Notes: a model not told the origin generated them from the sequence alone. A stretch of DNA of 48,551 nt from Caldilineaceae bacterium (GCA_019637645.1 JAHBVH010000064.1:1-48551); one strand, 5' to 3'; counted from the first letter of the stretch, positions 7,901 through 16,301 are shown. A program made the numbers and translations.

Positions 7901-8941
7901 ATGCATATTTTGATCACCGGCATTTCTGGGCGTATTGGCGCGAATTTGGCAAAAGCCCTGCTCGAGGCCGGCCACACCGTCCGCGGGCTGATATGGGAAC
8001 AAGACCGCCGCTCGGAGAAATTAGCGGGTCTGCCCGTGGAGCTGATCGAAGGCACGATTACCAATCGGGCGGAGGTCGAGCAGGCTGTGGCGGGGGTCGA
8101 TGCGATCTGCCATTTGGCCGCGGCCTTTCAAGGCGGCGGGCCTTTTACCAATGAACAATACTTTGAAATCAATGTCCGGGGTACCTTTAATCTCCTCGAA
8201 GCCGCCCGCCAAGCCGCCAAACCGCTACAACAGTTCTTCTATGCCAGCACGGACGCCATCTACGAAAAGTATCTTCCCGGCGGCCTCGCCGATCCGATCC
8301 GCGAAGATACGATGAAGATTGCGCCGGGCGGCCAATACGCGCTGACCAAATATTTGGGCGAAGAGCTGGCCTTAGGCTACCAGCGCAACTATGGTCTGCC
8401 CGTCACGGTCTTTCGCTTTGCCTTGGCGGTGGCCGGTGATGAGATCCTGAATTTCCCCCAATTCTATCTTTCCCACTGGCTCAAAACCTATGAGAAGCTA
8501 ACCAGCCCCGAAGCGGTTGCGGTCTATCAGCAACTCCAGGCGCTCGCCCCCAGCGATGCCGCCGCGGCCCAACGGTGCCTACTCTTGGCGCGCGATGAAA
8601 CGGGACGATCCTATAAAAAACATATTGCTGATGTACGGGACATTGTCCAAGGTTTTACCGACGCGCTCGGCAAGCCCGGGGCCATTGGTCAGGTCTTTCA
8701 ATTGGCCGCGCCGACCCCCTACACTTGGGAAGCGACGATCCCCTACTTGGCACAAAAGCTGGGTGTTGACTATGTCGATGTCAAGCTAGCCGGTCAGGTC
8801 TGCACCTTTTACGAGTTCGATATGAGTAAGGGCCAGCAACGCTTTGGCTATCAGCCCCGTTATGACATCTTCACCATGATTGAAGACGCGTTGGCCTTTC
8901 GCCAAGGGCAAGCGACAGGGGTGATCCCAACTTATGTGTAG
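7901..8941 (+). CDS. NAD-dependent epimerase/dehydratase (extended SDR)
   Basis: 346 residues. The nucleotide-binding motif GISGRIG is at residues 7-13, the HLAAAFQGGG strand follows at 71-80, the catalytic serine is in FYASTDAIYE (S116) and the YxxxK pair is YALTK (Y146, K150). This is an extended short-chain dehydrogenase acting with NAD(P) on a nucleotide sugar, sugar or lactone; the exact substrate is not visible. ATG at 7901 has AAAGGAG six bases upstream. It is a single-gene unit between two hairpins and converges with the archaellum operon. Confidence 0.9.
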   Translation: MHILITGISGRIGANLAKALLEAGHTVRGLIWEQDRRSEKLAGLPVELIEGTITNRAEVEQAVAGVDAICHLAAAFQGGGPFTNEQYFEINVRGTFNLLEAARQAAKPLQQFFYASTDAIYEKYLPGGLADPIREDTMKIAPGGQYALTKYLGEELALGYQRNYGLPVTVFRFALAVAGDEILNFPQFYLSHWLKTYEKLTSPEAVAVYQQLQALAPSDAAAAQRCLLLARDETGRSYKKHIADVRDIVQGFTDALGKPGAIGQVFQLAAPTPYTWEATIPYLAQKLGVDYVDVKLAGQVCTFYEFDMSKGQQRFGYQPRYDIFTMIEDALAFRQGQATGVIPTYV

Positions 8942-8971
8942 GGCAAAGGCGGGGGCGGAAGGATGAAGAGG

Positions 8972-9018
8972 ACGCGGGGTTGCGTAGATAAAACAGAAAA
9001 ATTCGCGCAACCCCACGT
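8972..9018. terminator. Weak bidirectional hairpin between epimerase and archaellum operon
   Basis: GGGGTTGCG (8976-8984) pairs with CGCAACCCC (9006-9014), extended by three pairs past one mismatch, around a 21-base A-rich loop. It lies between the stops of two convergent genes (8941 and 9054). Only TTT follows on the plus strand. Confidence 0.4.
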
Positions 9019-9053
9019 TTATCGGCGTTCTGTCGATGTTATCCTATTGCTGT

Positions 9054-10031
9054 CTATACAGGATCTAGCGCATTCAGCCGGTTTAACTCGTTAGCAACCT
9101 GGTTTAGCTTCGTCACTAATCCCCTGATCTCCACCTCGTCTAGACTGCGGCTGAGGGTAAGCAGATGTTCTGACACCTCATCATTCTCTTTGAAGCTGCT
9201 CAGGATGTCACCAATATCGGTGAGTTCCTTCACATCCAAGGCTTCTGTCTGCGCTAAGAGCTGTTGAAGATCCTGGGGCGTCGCCGGGATCGGTCCCCCA
9301 GGTGGAAGCCCACCCGGAGGCGGCGCGTTAGGCGGTGTTGTGCCAGGTTGCTGAGCATCGGGCGGAGCGGGGGGGTGCGGTTGTGCGCCTGGTGGGAGGA
9401 CACCTGGTTGGGGGGCGGCTGGGGCTTGTGCCTCGGGCTGGCTGGGTGTTCCCGGTGGTTGCACGCCTGGTTGACCGGGGGCTGGTTGGGGGGCGGCTGG
9501 GGCTTGCGCCTCGGGCTGGCCGGGTGTTCCTGGTGGTTGCACGCCTGGTTGACCGGGGACCGGCGCGGTAGCCGCGGCTTGGGCAACCGCTACCGGTTGT
9601 TCTGCTGTTGTCACCTGCCCATCCGGCGGTACGCCAAGGAGCTCTGCCTGTGCAGCTACCCATGCTTCGACGCTTTGAGGCTCTTCTCCCCATAGGCTAG
9701 CCGGCAGTTGCTGCGTACCCGGTAGCCGACCCACGAAGATCATCAGGTGTCCCCACCAGCGGAGTGGTGAAAGAGCTGCCACCAGCGCGACCAGCAACAC
9801 AACGCCAGCCAAACTTAAGCTCCAGACAATCGGCGGTTGACGGAACAACGCGTCCCATAGCGGGGCGCGCTCGGCGGGCAGGGGAATAGCCGCCGCGGTT
9901 GGCATCAGCGAACGGGTTAACCAGAACCACTGGGCCATAAGCAGCGTGATCAGCACCAGGCCGCCGGCCAAATAGAGCGCAAAGCGGGATGGTGGTTTGG
10001 TCGGTGGGCGCACTTCGCCAGGGTTGATCAT
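9054..10031 (-). CDS. Proline-rich two-TM protein, last gene of the archaellum operon
   Basis: 325 residues, not recognised. Two transmembrane helices (about 19-40, FALYLAGGLVLITLLMAQWF; about 68-90, VWSLSLAGVVLLVALVAAL) are followed by a soluble stretch. Then comes a Pro/Gln/Gly-rich linker (about 155-260) that contains two tandem 26-residue copies (period 78 bp, 9404-9481 and 9482-9558). A C-terminal helical domain (about 262-325) has heptad-like leucines and ends DEVEIRGLVTKLNQVANELNRL. Its ATG overlaps the arlJ stop as ATGA, so it is translationally coupled to the platform protein. Archaeal arl operons have no such gene that I know of. It could anchor the motor in a bacterial envelope or act as a cytoplasmic scaffold; both ideas are inference. 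Confidence 0.75.
   Translation of the reverse strand: MINPGEVRPPTKPPSRFALYLAGGLVLITLLMAQWFWLTRSLMPTAAAIPLPAERAPLWDALFRQPPIVWSLSLAGVVLLVALVAALSPLRWWGHLMIFVGRLPGTQQLPASLWGEEPQSVEAWVAAQAELLGVPPDGQVTTAEQPVAVAQAAATAPVPGQPGVQPPGTPGQPEAQAPAAPQPAPGQPGVQPPGTPSQPEAQAPAAPQPGVLPPGAQPHPPAPPDAQQPGTTPPNAPPPGGLPPGGPIPATPQDLQQLLAQTEALDVKELTDIGDILSSFKENDEVSEHLLTLSRSLDEVEIRGLVTKLNQVANELNRLNALDPV
9404..9558 (-). repeat. Two tandem 78-bp repeats inside the proline-rich gene
   Basis: The copy at 9404-9481 recurs at 9482-9558 with a few substitutions. The period is 78 bp, so each copy codes for 26 residues and keeps the frame. It encodes the repeated GQPGVQPPGTP / QPEAQAPAAPQP pattern. A site where slippage could change linker length. 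Confidence 0.8.
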
Positions 10032-11506
10032 ATAAAACTCGCAACGACGGGGGGAACCACGATAAAGGAAATGCCCGAAAAGACTAACAAGATCGACAGA
10101 TAAAAAACGGCCTTATATTTGTGCCCACCATCGGTTGCAATAATGGCATAGGCATTTACCACCGAGAGCAAGGTCACCATAATAATGGTCATGTATTCAA
10201 AGAAATCGACCTGCGGCGCGTTAAAGGTGGGTAGCGCCAGTGTAGCGGCTTGTGCGGCTGCATCGCCCAGCGCGGTGGCAGCCCCATGGATCATCTCGAC
10301 GAAATTGCGCACAATTTCCAGAATCGTGACCATGAGAATGGCAATGGTCCCATGCATGACCACCGTCAGCCAAGCAAAGGTAGAGGCCACCACTTGCCGT
10401 TTAGCCCGCAACATAATGGTCTTGGTGCTAAATTCAGCCGCCAGAAAGGCGACTATGTCGGGGTCACCGCCGAGGCGGACGGCATCGTTAAAGATCGTGG
10501 TTGTCTCACCGATGAGTTTACTGCCGGTTTCTAGCGCAAATTTGTGCCAACAAATTTCTGGATCGACCGCCGCAATGAGCCGGCTGCGCAGCCGCGTGAG
10601 ATCCGTTTCTAGGGTGGGAAAAGAACTGAGATCGATGCGGGTTAGGGCTTCGGAGATGGTGGTTCCGGTGGAGACGGCCATACTCCCCAAGGAGCGCAAG
10701 AACGGGCCAAATTCGCGATCTTTCTTGTCAATTTCCCGCCCGGCCAACATGCTGACACCCCCCAGGGGAAAGAGAATGACCGCGGCCACCAATAGAACCG
10801 GCCCAATCGAGATGCCCAAGAGGAGGAGGAGCGGACAAATAATAAAGACGGCGGCAAGGCTATAGATACTTAGTTGGCCGGCCATGCGTTGGGGCCAAGT
10901 CCCTTCGGGGGAAAAGAGATCGATCACCTCTTTCGGTGCGGCGCGCGACAAGATCCAGGCCGTGACCGAAGAAACGGTGAGCATGGTCACGATGAGCCCC
11001 AGGATGATGCTATTATTCAATGCATAGATAAGCGATGAGGTCATGTTGATGACGATCATTAGGGCCGATGAGACGCTGACCGCGGCATAGGCGTCGGTCC
11101 ATTTGGTCAGCGATTCCAGGTCGCGCTCATATTCCTTTTCGTAGGCTTCGCCTTGGACAACGGCTTCTTCTGCCAAAAAGTCGGCTTCGGGCTGTCCCGA
11201 GGTGAGGGCATTGCCAAGGCGGAGCAAGAGGCTGATCATGGCATCCGACTTGATGGCAAGGCCGACGCGGTTGCAGGCGTTGGCATAATCATAGCCCAAT
11301 TTCTGGGCCAGCAGATGCACCCGCTTGAAATAGTCGGCTGGAATGCGCGGTAGACTAGAGCCCAATTCAAAGATCCGGCTGCGCGAAATACCGGAACCGG
11401 CCACGGCTGACATATAGCTCAATTGATAAAAGAGATCAGAGCTGGTTACCTCCTTAAAGGAGTCCTTGCTTATAAGCTTCTGAAATGACTTCGAAAAGTT
11501 TGTCAA
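10028..11506 (-). CDS. arlJ: Archaellum platform protein ArlJ (FlaJ)
   Basis: 492 residues with two T2SSF-type cytoplasmic regions and about eight to nine transmembrane helices. The first soluble region (SDLFYQLSYMSAVAGSGISRSRIFE to WTDAY) has the form of archaeal FlaJ. Membrane helices around 145-195 and 220-260 follow, then the second soluble region (REFGPFLRSLGSMAVSTGTTISEAL) and C-terminal helices. ArlJ is the inner-membrane core around which the ArlI ATPase works. I take the TTG at 11506 as start, because AAAGGAGG lies 11 bases upstream inside arlI, although the two genes then overlap by 53 bp. A second AAGGAGG lies just after the arlI stop, but no start codon follows at proper spacing. 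The stop overlaps the next gene as ATGA. Confidence 0.88.
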   Translation of the reverse strand: MTNFSKSFQKLISKDSFKEVTSSDLFYQLSYMSAVAGSGISRSRIFELGSSLPRIPADYFKRVHLLAQKLGYDYANACNRVGLAIKSDAMISLLLRLGNALTSGQPEADFLAEEAVVQGEAYEKEYERDLESLTKWTDAYAAVSVSSALMIVINMTSSLIYALNNSIILGLIVTMLTVSSVTAWILSRAAPKEVIDLFSPEGTWPQRMAGQLSIYSLAAVFIICPLLLLLGISIGPVLLVAAVILFPLGGVSMLAGREIDKKDREFGPFLRSLGSMAVSTGTTISEALTRIDLSSFPTLETDLTRLRSRLIAAVDPEICWHKFALETGSKLIGETTTIFNDAVRLGGDPDIVAFLAAEFSTKTIMLRAKRQVVASTFAWLTVVMHGTIAILMVTILEIVRNFVEMIHGAATALGDAAAQAATLALPTFNAPQVDFFEYMTIIMVTLLSVVNAYAIIATDGGHKYKAVFYLSILLVFSGISFIVVPPVVASFI

Positions 11507-13139
11507 AGCTCGACGCGCCTCCTTTCTTGTGGATTTTCTCTAAGATCACGGCGCGCTTGCGCAGCTCAGAATAAATGGAGCGGCGTTTGCTCTCGGGAAT
11601 CCCGCGCTTGGCCGCGACTTTCTGCTCCAGCACATAGCTGTTCATATCGCCGGGAAACTCAAAAGTATCATCTTCGGCGCGCCACCGGAAGGCTGTGATA
11701 AAGGAAAAGGTATTGGAAGCCGAGTCGTAATCGACAATTTCGTTGACGCTGACAATGCGCCGCACCGTGCTGCCATCGGGCCCCCGTACCGCGGATTGGA
11801 TGACCACCAAGTCCAAGTTATCAATATTGACTTTCGGCACATTGATCGGTTCGCCGGTTAGGCGCTGGATCACCTTTTGCACCGAGGAGGCATGAAAGGT
11901 TGCCATCACGCCGTGGCCGGTTTGCATAGCCTGGAAGGCAATATTGCCTTCCACCCCGCGAATCTCACCAATGAGAATCCGGTCGGGCCGCTGGCGTAGC
12001 GCAGCCCGGAGTAGATCAAACATATCCACGCCGCCGCTTTTATTGTCTTTGCTCATCTGCCGCACCACTTCGCGCACCCAATTGGCATGGGGCACTTGCA
12101 ATTCGGGTGTATCTTCAATGGTCACAATTTTGGCATTGGGCTTCATAAACGTAGTCAGCGCATTGAGCAGGGTAGTCTTGCCCGAGGCTGTCGCGCCGAC
12201 CACAAAAACATTGAGATCCGATTCAATCGCCAGCCATAAATAGGCGGCGATCAGATAGTTCATGCTGCCAAATTCGATCAGGTTCAAGACGCTGATCACA
12301 TCGTCGCTAAATTTGCGGATGGTAAAGTTGCTGCCGCGCTTGGCAATGTCCCGGCCATAGACAATGTTAATGCGCGAGCCGTCGGGCAAGGTCGCATCCA
12401 CAATGGGATTGCGCAGCGTCACCGGCTTTTTAATGCGCTCGCCCATCTGGATCACAAAATCATCGAGATCGTCGTGGGTGGGGAAATAGATGGAGGCTTT
12501 TAGGCTTTTGAAGATTTTATGCTCAATAAAGATGTTCCCCAGCCCACTACAGCTGATATCCTCAATGTAGGGATCTTCCAGCAATGGCTGTAAAATGCCC
12601 ATACCCAATTTATTGCGCACAGAGCGGTATTTGAGCGCTTCTAGCTCGCGCGCCGTCACGATCTGTTTGTTGGCTTTATCCTCGGCTAGGCCCGTACAGA
12701 TCTTATCAATCGCCGCGGAAAGGACACTTTCGCGCGCTTCTTCGGCGGCTTGCCCAATGGTTTCGGCCAGATCTAGTAATTTATCCTCGACTTTTTGCAC
12801 CAAGCCGTTGAGATGAACGGTCAGGATCGGTTCAATGGGGATATAGACATCGCGCGCGCCCTTGGGATCGGGGTAGATGTGGATAAAGAGATTATCGGCA
12901 TTGGTCGGGTAGATTAGGTTGCGCACCTTGAGTTTCTGCATGGCGCGCGTCAATTTAGGCACATAGGTGGGGATGCCGATCTCAGTAATCGGCAGAGCGC
13001 GTAAATATTCCAAAACAAAAGGGTGCTGGCGCGCTATTTCCTGGAGTGGGGGGGGAAGCTGCTCTAGGGTGAGGCCATTGCCGCCCTGTTGGATCTGGTC
13101 AAAGTTACTTTTGGGAAAGGGTAGATCCGTCTGTTCCAT
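11454..13139 (-). CDS. arlI: Archaellum motor ATPase ArlI (FlaI)
   Basis: 561 residues of the GspE/FlaI secretion ATPase superfamily. The N-terminal part (1-200) is of FlaI type, with SAAIDKICTG and PLLEDPYIEDISCSGLGNIFIEH. The Walker A GATASGKT lies at 315-322, the Asp box around VTIEDTPELQ (338-347), Walker B RILIGEIRG at 387-395 and the His box TGHGVMATFHA at 407-417. In archaea ArlI forms a hexamer that powers both assembly and rotation of the archaellum. It is clearly different from the TadA/CpaF ATPase at 34864-36321, which has its own partners. The ATG at 13139 lies 10 bp after the arlH stop, with AAGGAT spanning that stop. It overlaps arlJ. Confidence 0.93.
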   Translation of the reverse strand: MEQTDLPFPKSNFDQIQQGGNGLTLEQLPPPLQEIARQHPFVLEYLRALPITEIGIPTYVPKLTRAMQKLKVRNLIYPTNADNLFIHIYPDPKGARDVYIPIEPILTVHLNGLVQKVEDKLLDLAETIGQAAEEARESVLSAAIDKICTGLAEDKANKQIVTARELEALKYRSVRNKLGMGILQPLLEDPYIEDISCSGLGNIFIEHKIFKSLKASIYFPTHDDLDDFVIQMGERIKKPVTLRNPIVDATLPDGSRINIVYGRDIAKRGSNFTIRKFSDDVISVLNLIEFGSMNYLIAAYLWLAIESDLNVFVVGATASGKTTLLNALTTFMKPNAKIVTIEDTPELQVPHANWVREVVRQMSKDNKSGGVDMFDLLRAALRQRPDRILIGEIRGVEGNIAFQAMQTGHGVMATFHASSVQKVIQRLTGEPINVPKVNIDNLDLVVIQSAVRGPDGSTVRRIVSVNEIVDYDSASNTFSFITAFRWRAEDDTFEFPGDMNSYVLEQKVAAKRGIPESKRRSIYSELRKRAVILEKIHKKGGASSFDKLFEVISEAYKQGLL

Positions 13140-13148
13140 GAACGCTGC

Positions 13149-13850
13149 TTATCCTTGCGCCTTGTTGATGGGAATGATCCGCATCCCCAATCCCGGCTCG
13201 ATCTCAAAACTGACAATGTTTCCGGTGTTTTTGCTGGCGCCACGCACCTTGGCCACCTCCATTGTCTTGACCAATTTATTGCCGACCTCTTCCGTCCGCA
13301 TACGGAGGTGGGCATCACACAGCGAGGTGATCCGCACCAAGAAATCCTTGCTAATGGCGTGGGAATGCACAATAATCAGGATCGTCATTCCCTCTGCGCA
13401 AAGGCGTTTGCAACGTTCAAAAAATTCTAACACGGTCTCTTGCACGGCATTGGTGAGGCCAGGGGTGAGGGCATCGATAAAGATCATGCCATGTCCCTCT
13501 TTGCCTTCTTTCATAATGGCAGCCAACAGGTCGCCCAAGATATCACCTTTGGAGCGGGCAAACTCCATCGGGTAGAGCCGCAATCGGGTTAGGAGCAGAT
13601 AGTTGAGAATGTCGATATTCAAGCTCTGCATCTGTTTCACCAAACTTTTGACGGTATTTTCGGTGGTGAAAAAGGAGAGCTTGAATCCATCGCTCAACGA
13701 GCCCCACATCATCTGCTGGGAGAGCACCGATTTCCCGGAATGGGAATCGCCTTCGATGAGCGTTAGGGAGCCCAAAGGGATGCCGCCCCCCATTTTGTCA
13801 TCGATCTCGCGGTTACCGGTGGAGACGACCGTCTTTTCTCGATCTTCCAT
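13149..13850 (-). CDS. arlH: Archaellum KaiC-like ATPase ArlH (FlaH)
   Basis: 233 residues of the RecA/KaiC superfamily. The opening STGNREIDDKMGGGIPLGSLTLIEG is typical of FlaH; Walker A GDSHSGKS is at 34-41 and Walker B MIFIDA at 122-127, followed by LTPGL. A C-terminal part RTEEVGNKLVKTMEVAKVRGA has the family's charged strand. In archaea ArlH binds ATP, forms a ring inside the motor complex and regulates ArlI. FlaH is specific to archaella and absent from pili, which makes this gene strong evidence for an archaellum. ATG at 13850 has GAGG 11 bases upstream. It is 10 bp from arlI and 68 bp after the receiver gene. Confidence 0.92.
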   Translation of the reverse strand: MEDREKTVVSTGNREIDDKMGGGIPLGSLTLIEGDSHSGKSVLSQQMMWGSLSDGFKLSFFTTENTVKSLVKQMQSLNIDILNYLLLTRLRLYPMEFARSKGDILGDLLAAIMKEGKEGHGMIFIDALTPGLTNAVQETVLEFFERCKRLCAEGMTILIIVHSHAISKDFLVRITSLCDAHLRMRTEEVGNKLVKTMEVAKVRGASKNTGNIVSFEIEPGLGMRIIPINKAQG

Positions 13851-13918
13851 GGTTAAGCTGCCTCACAAGCAGAGTGGTGATAGGCATACGAACGTAGCCA
13901 AGCCCAATTCCTAGCGCA

Positions 13919-14287
13919 TTAGGCAAAAAAGAGCAACGATTGCACCCGCGTTACCAAGTCGGCAAGCAGAAAGGGTTTGGGCAGATAATCATCGGCCCCT
14001 AGCTCAAAGCCGCGGCGTTGATCCGCTGGGCGGCTCATGGCCGTGACCATAATAATTGGGAGGCTGGCGGTCGCTGGTGCGCTACGCAATTGCTGACAGA
14101 CCTGATACCCATCTAACCCAGGCAGGGAAATATCCAAGACCACCAAATTAGGATGGTTCTCTTGCGCAATGCGTAACCCTTCTGAGCCATTCATGGCGGT
14201 AATGACTTCATAGCCAGATCGTTGTAGCGTTTGAAAAATAAGTTTTAGAATCATCGGATCATCTTCGATCACTAGAATCTTAGTCAT
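13919..14287 (-). CDS. CheY-like single-domain response regulator in the archaellum operon
   Basis: 122 residues, just one receiver domain and no output domain. The acidic pocket is E8-D9-D10 (VIEDD), the phospho-acceptor is D52 (VVLDISLPGLDGYQ), with T82 (IIMVTAMS) and K104 (YLPKPF). All residues for phosphorylation are intact. I chose ATG at 14287, which has CAGGAG seven bases before it, over an ATG two codons upstream with too little spacing. It lies between arlF and arlH and all neighbours read the same way, so it is part of the operon. A stand-alone receiver inside an arl operon is unusual; it could set motor direction or switching, as CheY does with CheF in archaea. No kinase is in the window. 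Confidence 0.88.
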   Translation of the reverse strand: MTKILVIEDDPMILKLIFQTLQRSGYEVITAMNGSEGLRIAQENHPNLVVLDISLPGLDGYQVCQQLRSAPATASLPIIMVTAMSRPADQRRGFELGADDYLPKPFLLADLVTRVQSLLFFA

Positions 14288-14385
14288 GATCATGCTCCTG
14301 TATAGGATAACCCGCAACGCGTCGGGGCAGCAGCGCCGCCAAAAGCAACGCAGCGCCAAGCACTAGCCGAGCGCAGTGGTAGCAA

Positions 14386-14916
14386 TTAATTGTCAAATAC
14401 AGCTGACAGGTACGTTCCATTGGGAACAGCCACCGTTACCAAGGTCGACGTTTGTGGTCCCATGTTCGGAAAGAGCTTGATCCGCAGCACGATCTCTTCA
14501 CCAGGATTCAAAATCTTTGGCTCATAGACTTCTTGGCTAGCCGTAGCAGCATCGCGATAGAGGCCCGCCACGGTCCACTGATTGTCGATCGGTGTGGTTG
14601 CGGTGCCATAGGGCAACCATTTGATCAGATAGGCATCTTGGGCAGTATAGTATTGGATAACAACATCCCACTGATCGAAGTCGGCCAGCTTGGTACTGCC
14701 GGTATTCCGATAGGTGAGTTCGACCAAAGCACCTGTATCTTTTGTTTCGGCGGTGAGCAGGGTGAGCGCAGTGCCAGCTTGTTCCCGGTGGCGCGCGTCC
14801 ATCGCTTGGGTGGCAACCATGAGCGCATCTTGCATAGAAAAGTAGGTGTCTGTCAGGGTGAGGGTACCAAACAAAACAACCGTAACCAGGATAATGGTAG
14901 CTAAGGCCGAATCCAT
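14386..14916 (-). CDS. arlF: Archaellum stator-type protein ArlF (FlaF-like)
   Basis: 176 residues. One N-terminal transmembrane helix (SALATIILVTVVLFGTLTL, 3-21) leads into a beta-rich outer domain with ALVELTYRNTGSTKLADFDQWDVVIQYY, NPGEEIVLRIKLFPNM and VTVAVPNGTYL. This is the layout of archaeal FlaF, whose Ig-like domain sits outside the membrane and holds the motor to the S-layer. The helix has a pilin-like position but no prepilin cleavage motif. ATG at 14916 lies three bases after the arlG stop with no good ribosome site, so coupling is likely. Which of this gene and the previous one is F and which G is judged on pattern only. Confidence 0.75.
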   Translation of the reverse strand: MDSALATIILVTVVLFGTLTLTDTYFSMQDALMVATQAMDARHREQAGTALTLLTAETKDTGALVELTYRNTGSTKLADFDQWDVVIQYYTAQDAYLIKWLPYGTATTPIDNQWTVAGLYRDAATASQEVYEPKILNPGEEIVLRIKLFPNMGPQTSTLVTVAVPNGTYLSAVFDN

Positions 14917-14919
14917 AGA

Positions 14920-15432
14920 TCACATGCTAAAATAGTAGTCATTGCTAAGGCCGTTCGGCAGCACGACCTTCAAAAAATAGCGTTGTGACGGCAGAATCGA
15001 CGCGTAATGGACCGTGATTTTAAGGGTTGCAGTTGGGTTCCAGTAAGTGTCGTTTTCGACGGTCCATTCCCAGTAGGGATACGTTCCGCCAGCGTCACTG
15101 ACATGGGGGATACGAGCAAAATTACCTTCTGGACCAAAGAAGAGATCCATCTGGTCCACGGCTGTAATGCGCAGATCACCAACATTTTTGACCCAGACAA
15201 AGACATCGAACATTTCATTGGCATTGCTGTCTTGCCACATAGCCTGTTGATCGAGCTCGCCCGTGGCATGAATGATCGAGATCTGACTTTTAATCCGCTC
15301 ATCCATGCGCCCACGCATTATCGTCAAGGCGTCGCGGCTCCGGGTAATGGCGGGGAAGACGGCGTTAAAGACCATCACGCTGGTGATGATGCTAGCGATA
15401 ATCATGAAGGTGGTCGTGATGACCTTGTCCAT
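14920..15432 (-). CDS. arlG: Archaellum stator-type protein ArlG (FlaG-like)
   Basis: 170 residues. N-terminal transmembrane helix (ITTTFMIIASIITSVMVFNAVF, 5-26), an alpha-helical stretch (RDALTIMRGRMDERIKSQISIIHA), then a beta-sandwich with DVFVWVKNVGDLRITAVDQMDLFFG and an end RYFLKVVLPNGLSNDYYFSM. The VWVKNVG strand and the final VLPNG..YYF strand are as in FlaG proteins. In archaea FlaG forms a short filament capped by FlaF that links motor and S-layer. ATG at 15432 has GGGAGGAAG close before it and lies 41 bp inside the ArlCDE-like gene. The domain would lie outside the cytoplasmic membrane. Confidence 0.77.
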   Translation of the reverse strand: MDKVITTTFMIIASIITSVMVFNAVFPAITRSRDALTIMRGRMDERIKSQISIIHATGELDQQAMWQDSNANEMFDVFVWVKNVGDLRITAVDQMDLFFGPEGNFARIPHVSDAGGTYPYWEWTVENDTYWNPTATLKITVHYASILPSQRYFLKVVLPNGLSNDYYFSM

Positions 15433-16099
15433 CGACTTCCTCCCGCAGGTTGGTGGTTTCTGCCACCATCCTTGCCACCTGCTCTAGCAGCCTGTTCAAC
15501 TTCATCAGGACCTCCATCACCGCCTTGGGATCGACTTCCGACGGGGCATCCTCGTCTTCCCACAGGTCGAGCAGGTCGTGCAATTCGGCGGTCACGGCTG
15601 GCGTGGTATCATCGGCCCCCGCCGAGGCGTTGATCATCTCTTGGGTTAATGGCTTTCCAATGCGCGTGACACTATCATTGACCCATTGGGCAAGATAGGG
15701 CAGAGCGGCTTGATCGAGCACGGGTGGTGCCAGCTTGGTGGGCTGGGTCCGGCCAAGGCTAGGACGCGGTGTAGGCGCGTCCGCTTTCGCCAGTAACGGC
15801 GCTTTCTTACCCTTGCCGCGCAACGCATCCAACGAAACTTCCTTGGTGCGGGGTGGCGCCGCTACTGGCTCGTCATCGGCCCGATCAAGCTGGCTTGCTT
15901 TCGGGGAAGTTTCCCCTTGCCGCATTGGTGGATTGACCGAGACCAGCGCCTCTTTGGGTGGGGGGGTTGCTTCAGAACGCAACGTTGGGTAGTAGTGGAT
16001 CAGGATCTGATTCTGAATCTCAAGCAGGGTGCTTTCAATTTCATTCTTCAAAATCTTAAATTCATGTTCGAGGGTTTCGACTCTGGTTTCTAAGCTCAT
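15392..16099 (-). CDS. ArlCDE-like archaellum switch protein with coiled-coil N-terminus
   Basis: 235 residues. N-terminal coiled coil (LETRVETLEHEFKILKNEIE, residues 3-22 and on to about 40), a Pro/Lys-rich flexible linker (about 45-135), then a compact helical domain with LPYLAQWVNDSVTRIGKPLTQ and LHDLLDLWEDED that resembles the FlaD/E domain, and a final helix MEVLMKLNRLLEQVARMV. In euryarchaea FlaC/D/E link the motor to the chemotaxis adaptor CheF and form the cytoplasmic ring. Its place right after the archaellin is where flaC/D/E sit in archaea. ATG at 16099 has GAGGTC six bases before it. The linker is longer than I would expect; assignment rests on a short domain and on context. Confidence 0.65.
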   Translation of the reverse strand: MSLETRVETLEHEFKILKNEIESTLLEIQNQILIHYYPTLRSEATPPPKEALVSVNPPMRQGETSPKASQLDRADDEPVAAPPRTKEVSLDALRGKGKKAPLLAKADAPTPRPSLGRTQPTKLAPPVLDQAALPYLAQWVNDSVTRIGKPLTQEMINASAGADDTTPAVTAELHDLLDLWEDEDAPSEVDPKAVMEVLMKLNRLLEQVARMVAETTNLREEVDGQGHHDHLHDYR

Positions 16100-16301
16100 C
16101 GCGACCTCGCGCATTTCAAGCGGATTGTCTTCTTGGAAGCGACAACTACGCTGTTACCCAGCCTTTTCACTCGTCCGCACTATAATTTTTAACCTCCATT
16201 AAGCTGGTATCTTTGTCACTATGACACACTTTACAAGCAAAAGGTATCCCCAATTCAACGTACATTTAGAAAAGGTACCTTGTTCCGTTGTCTATAATCA
16301 A

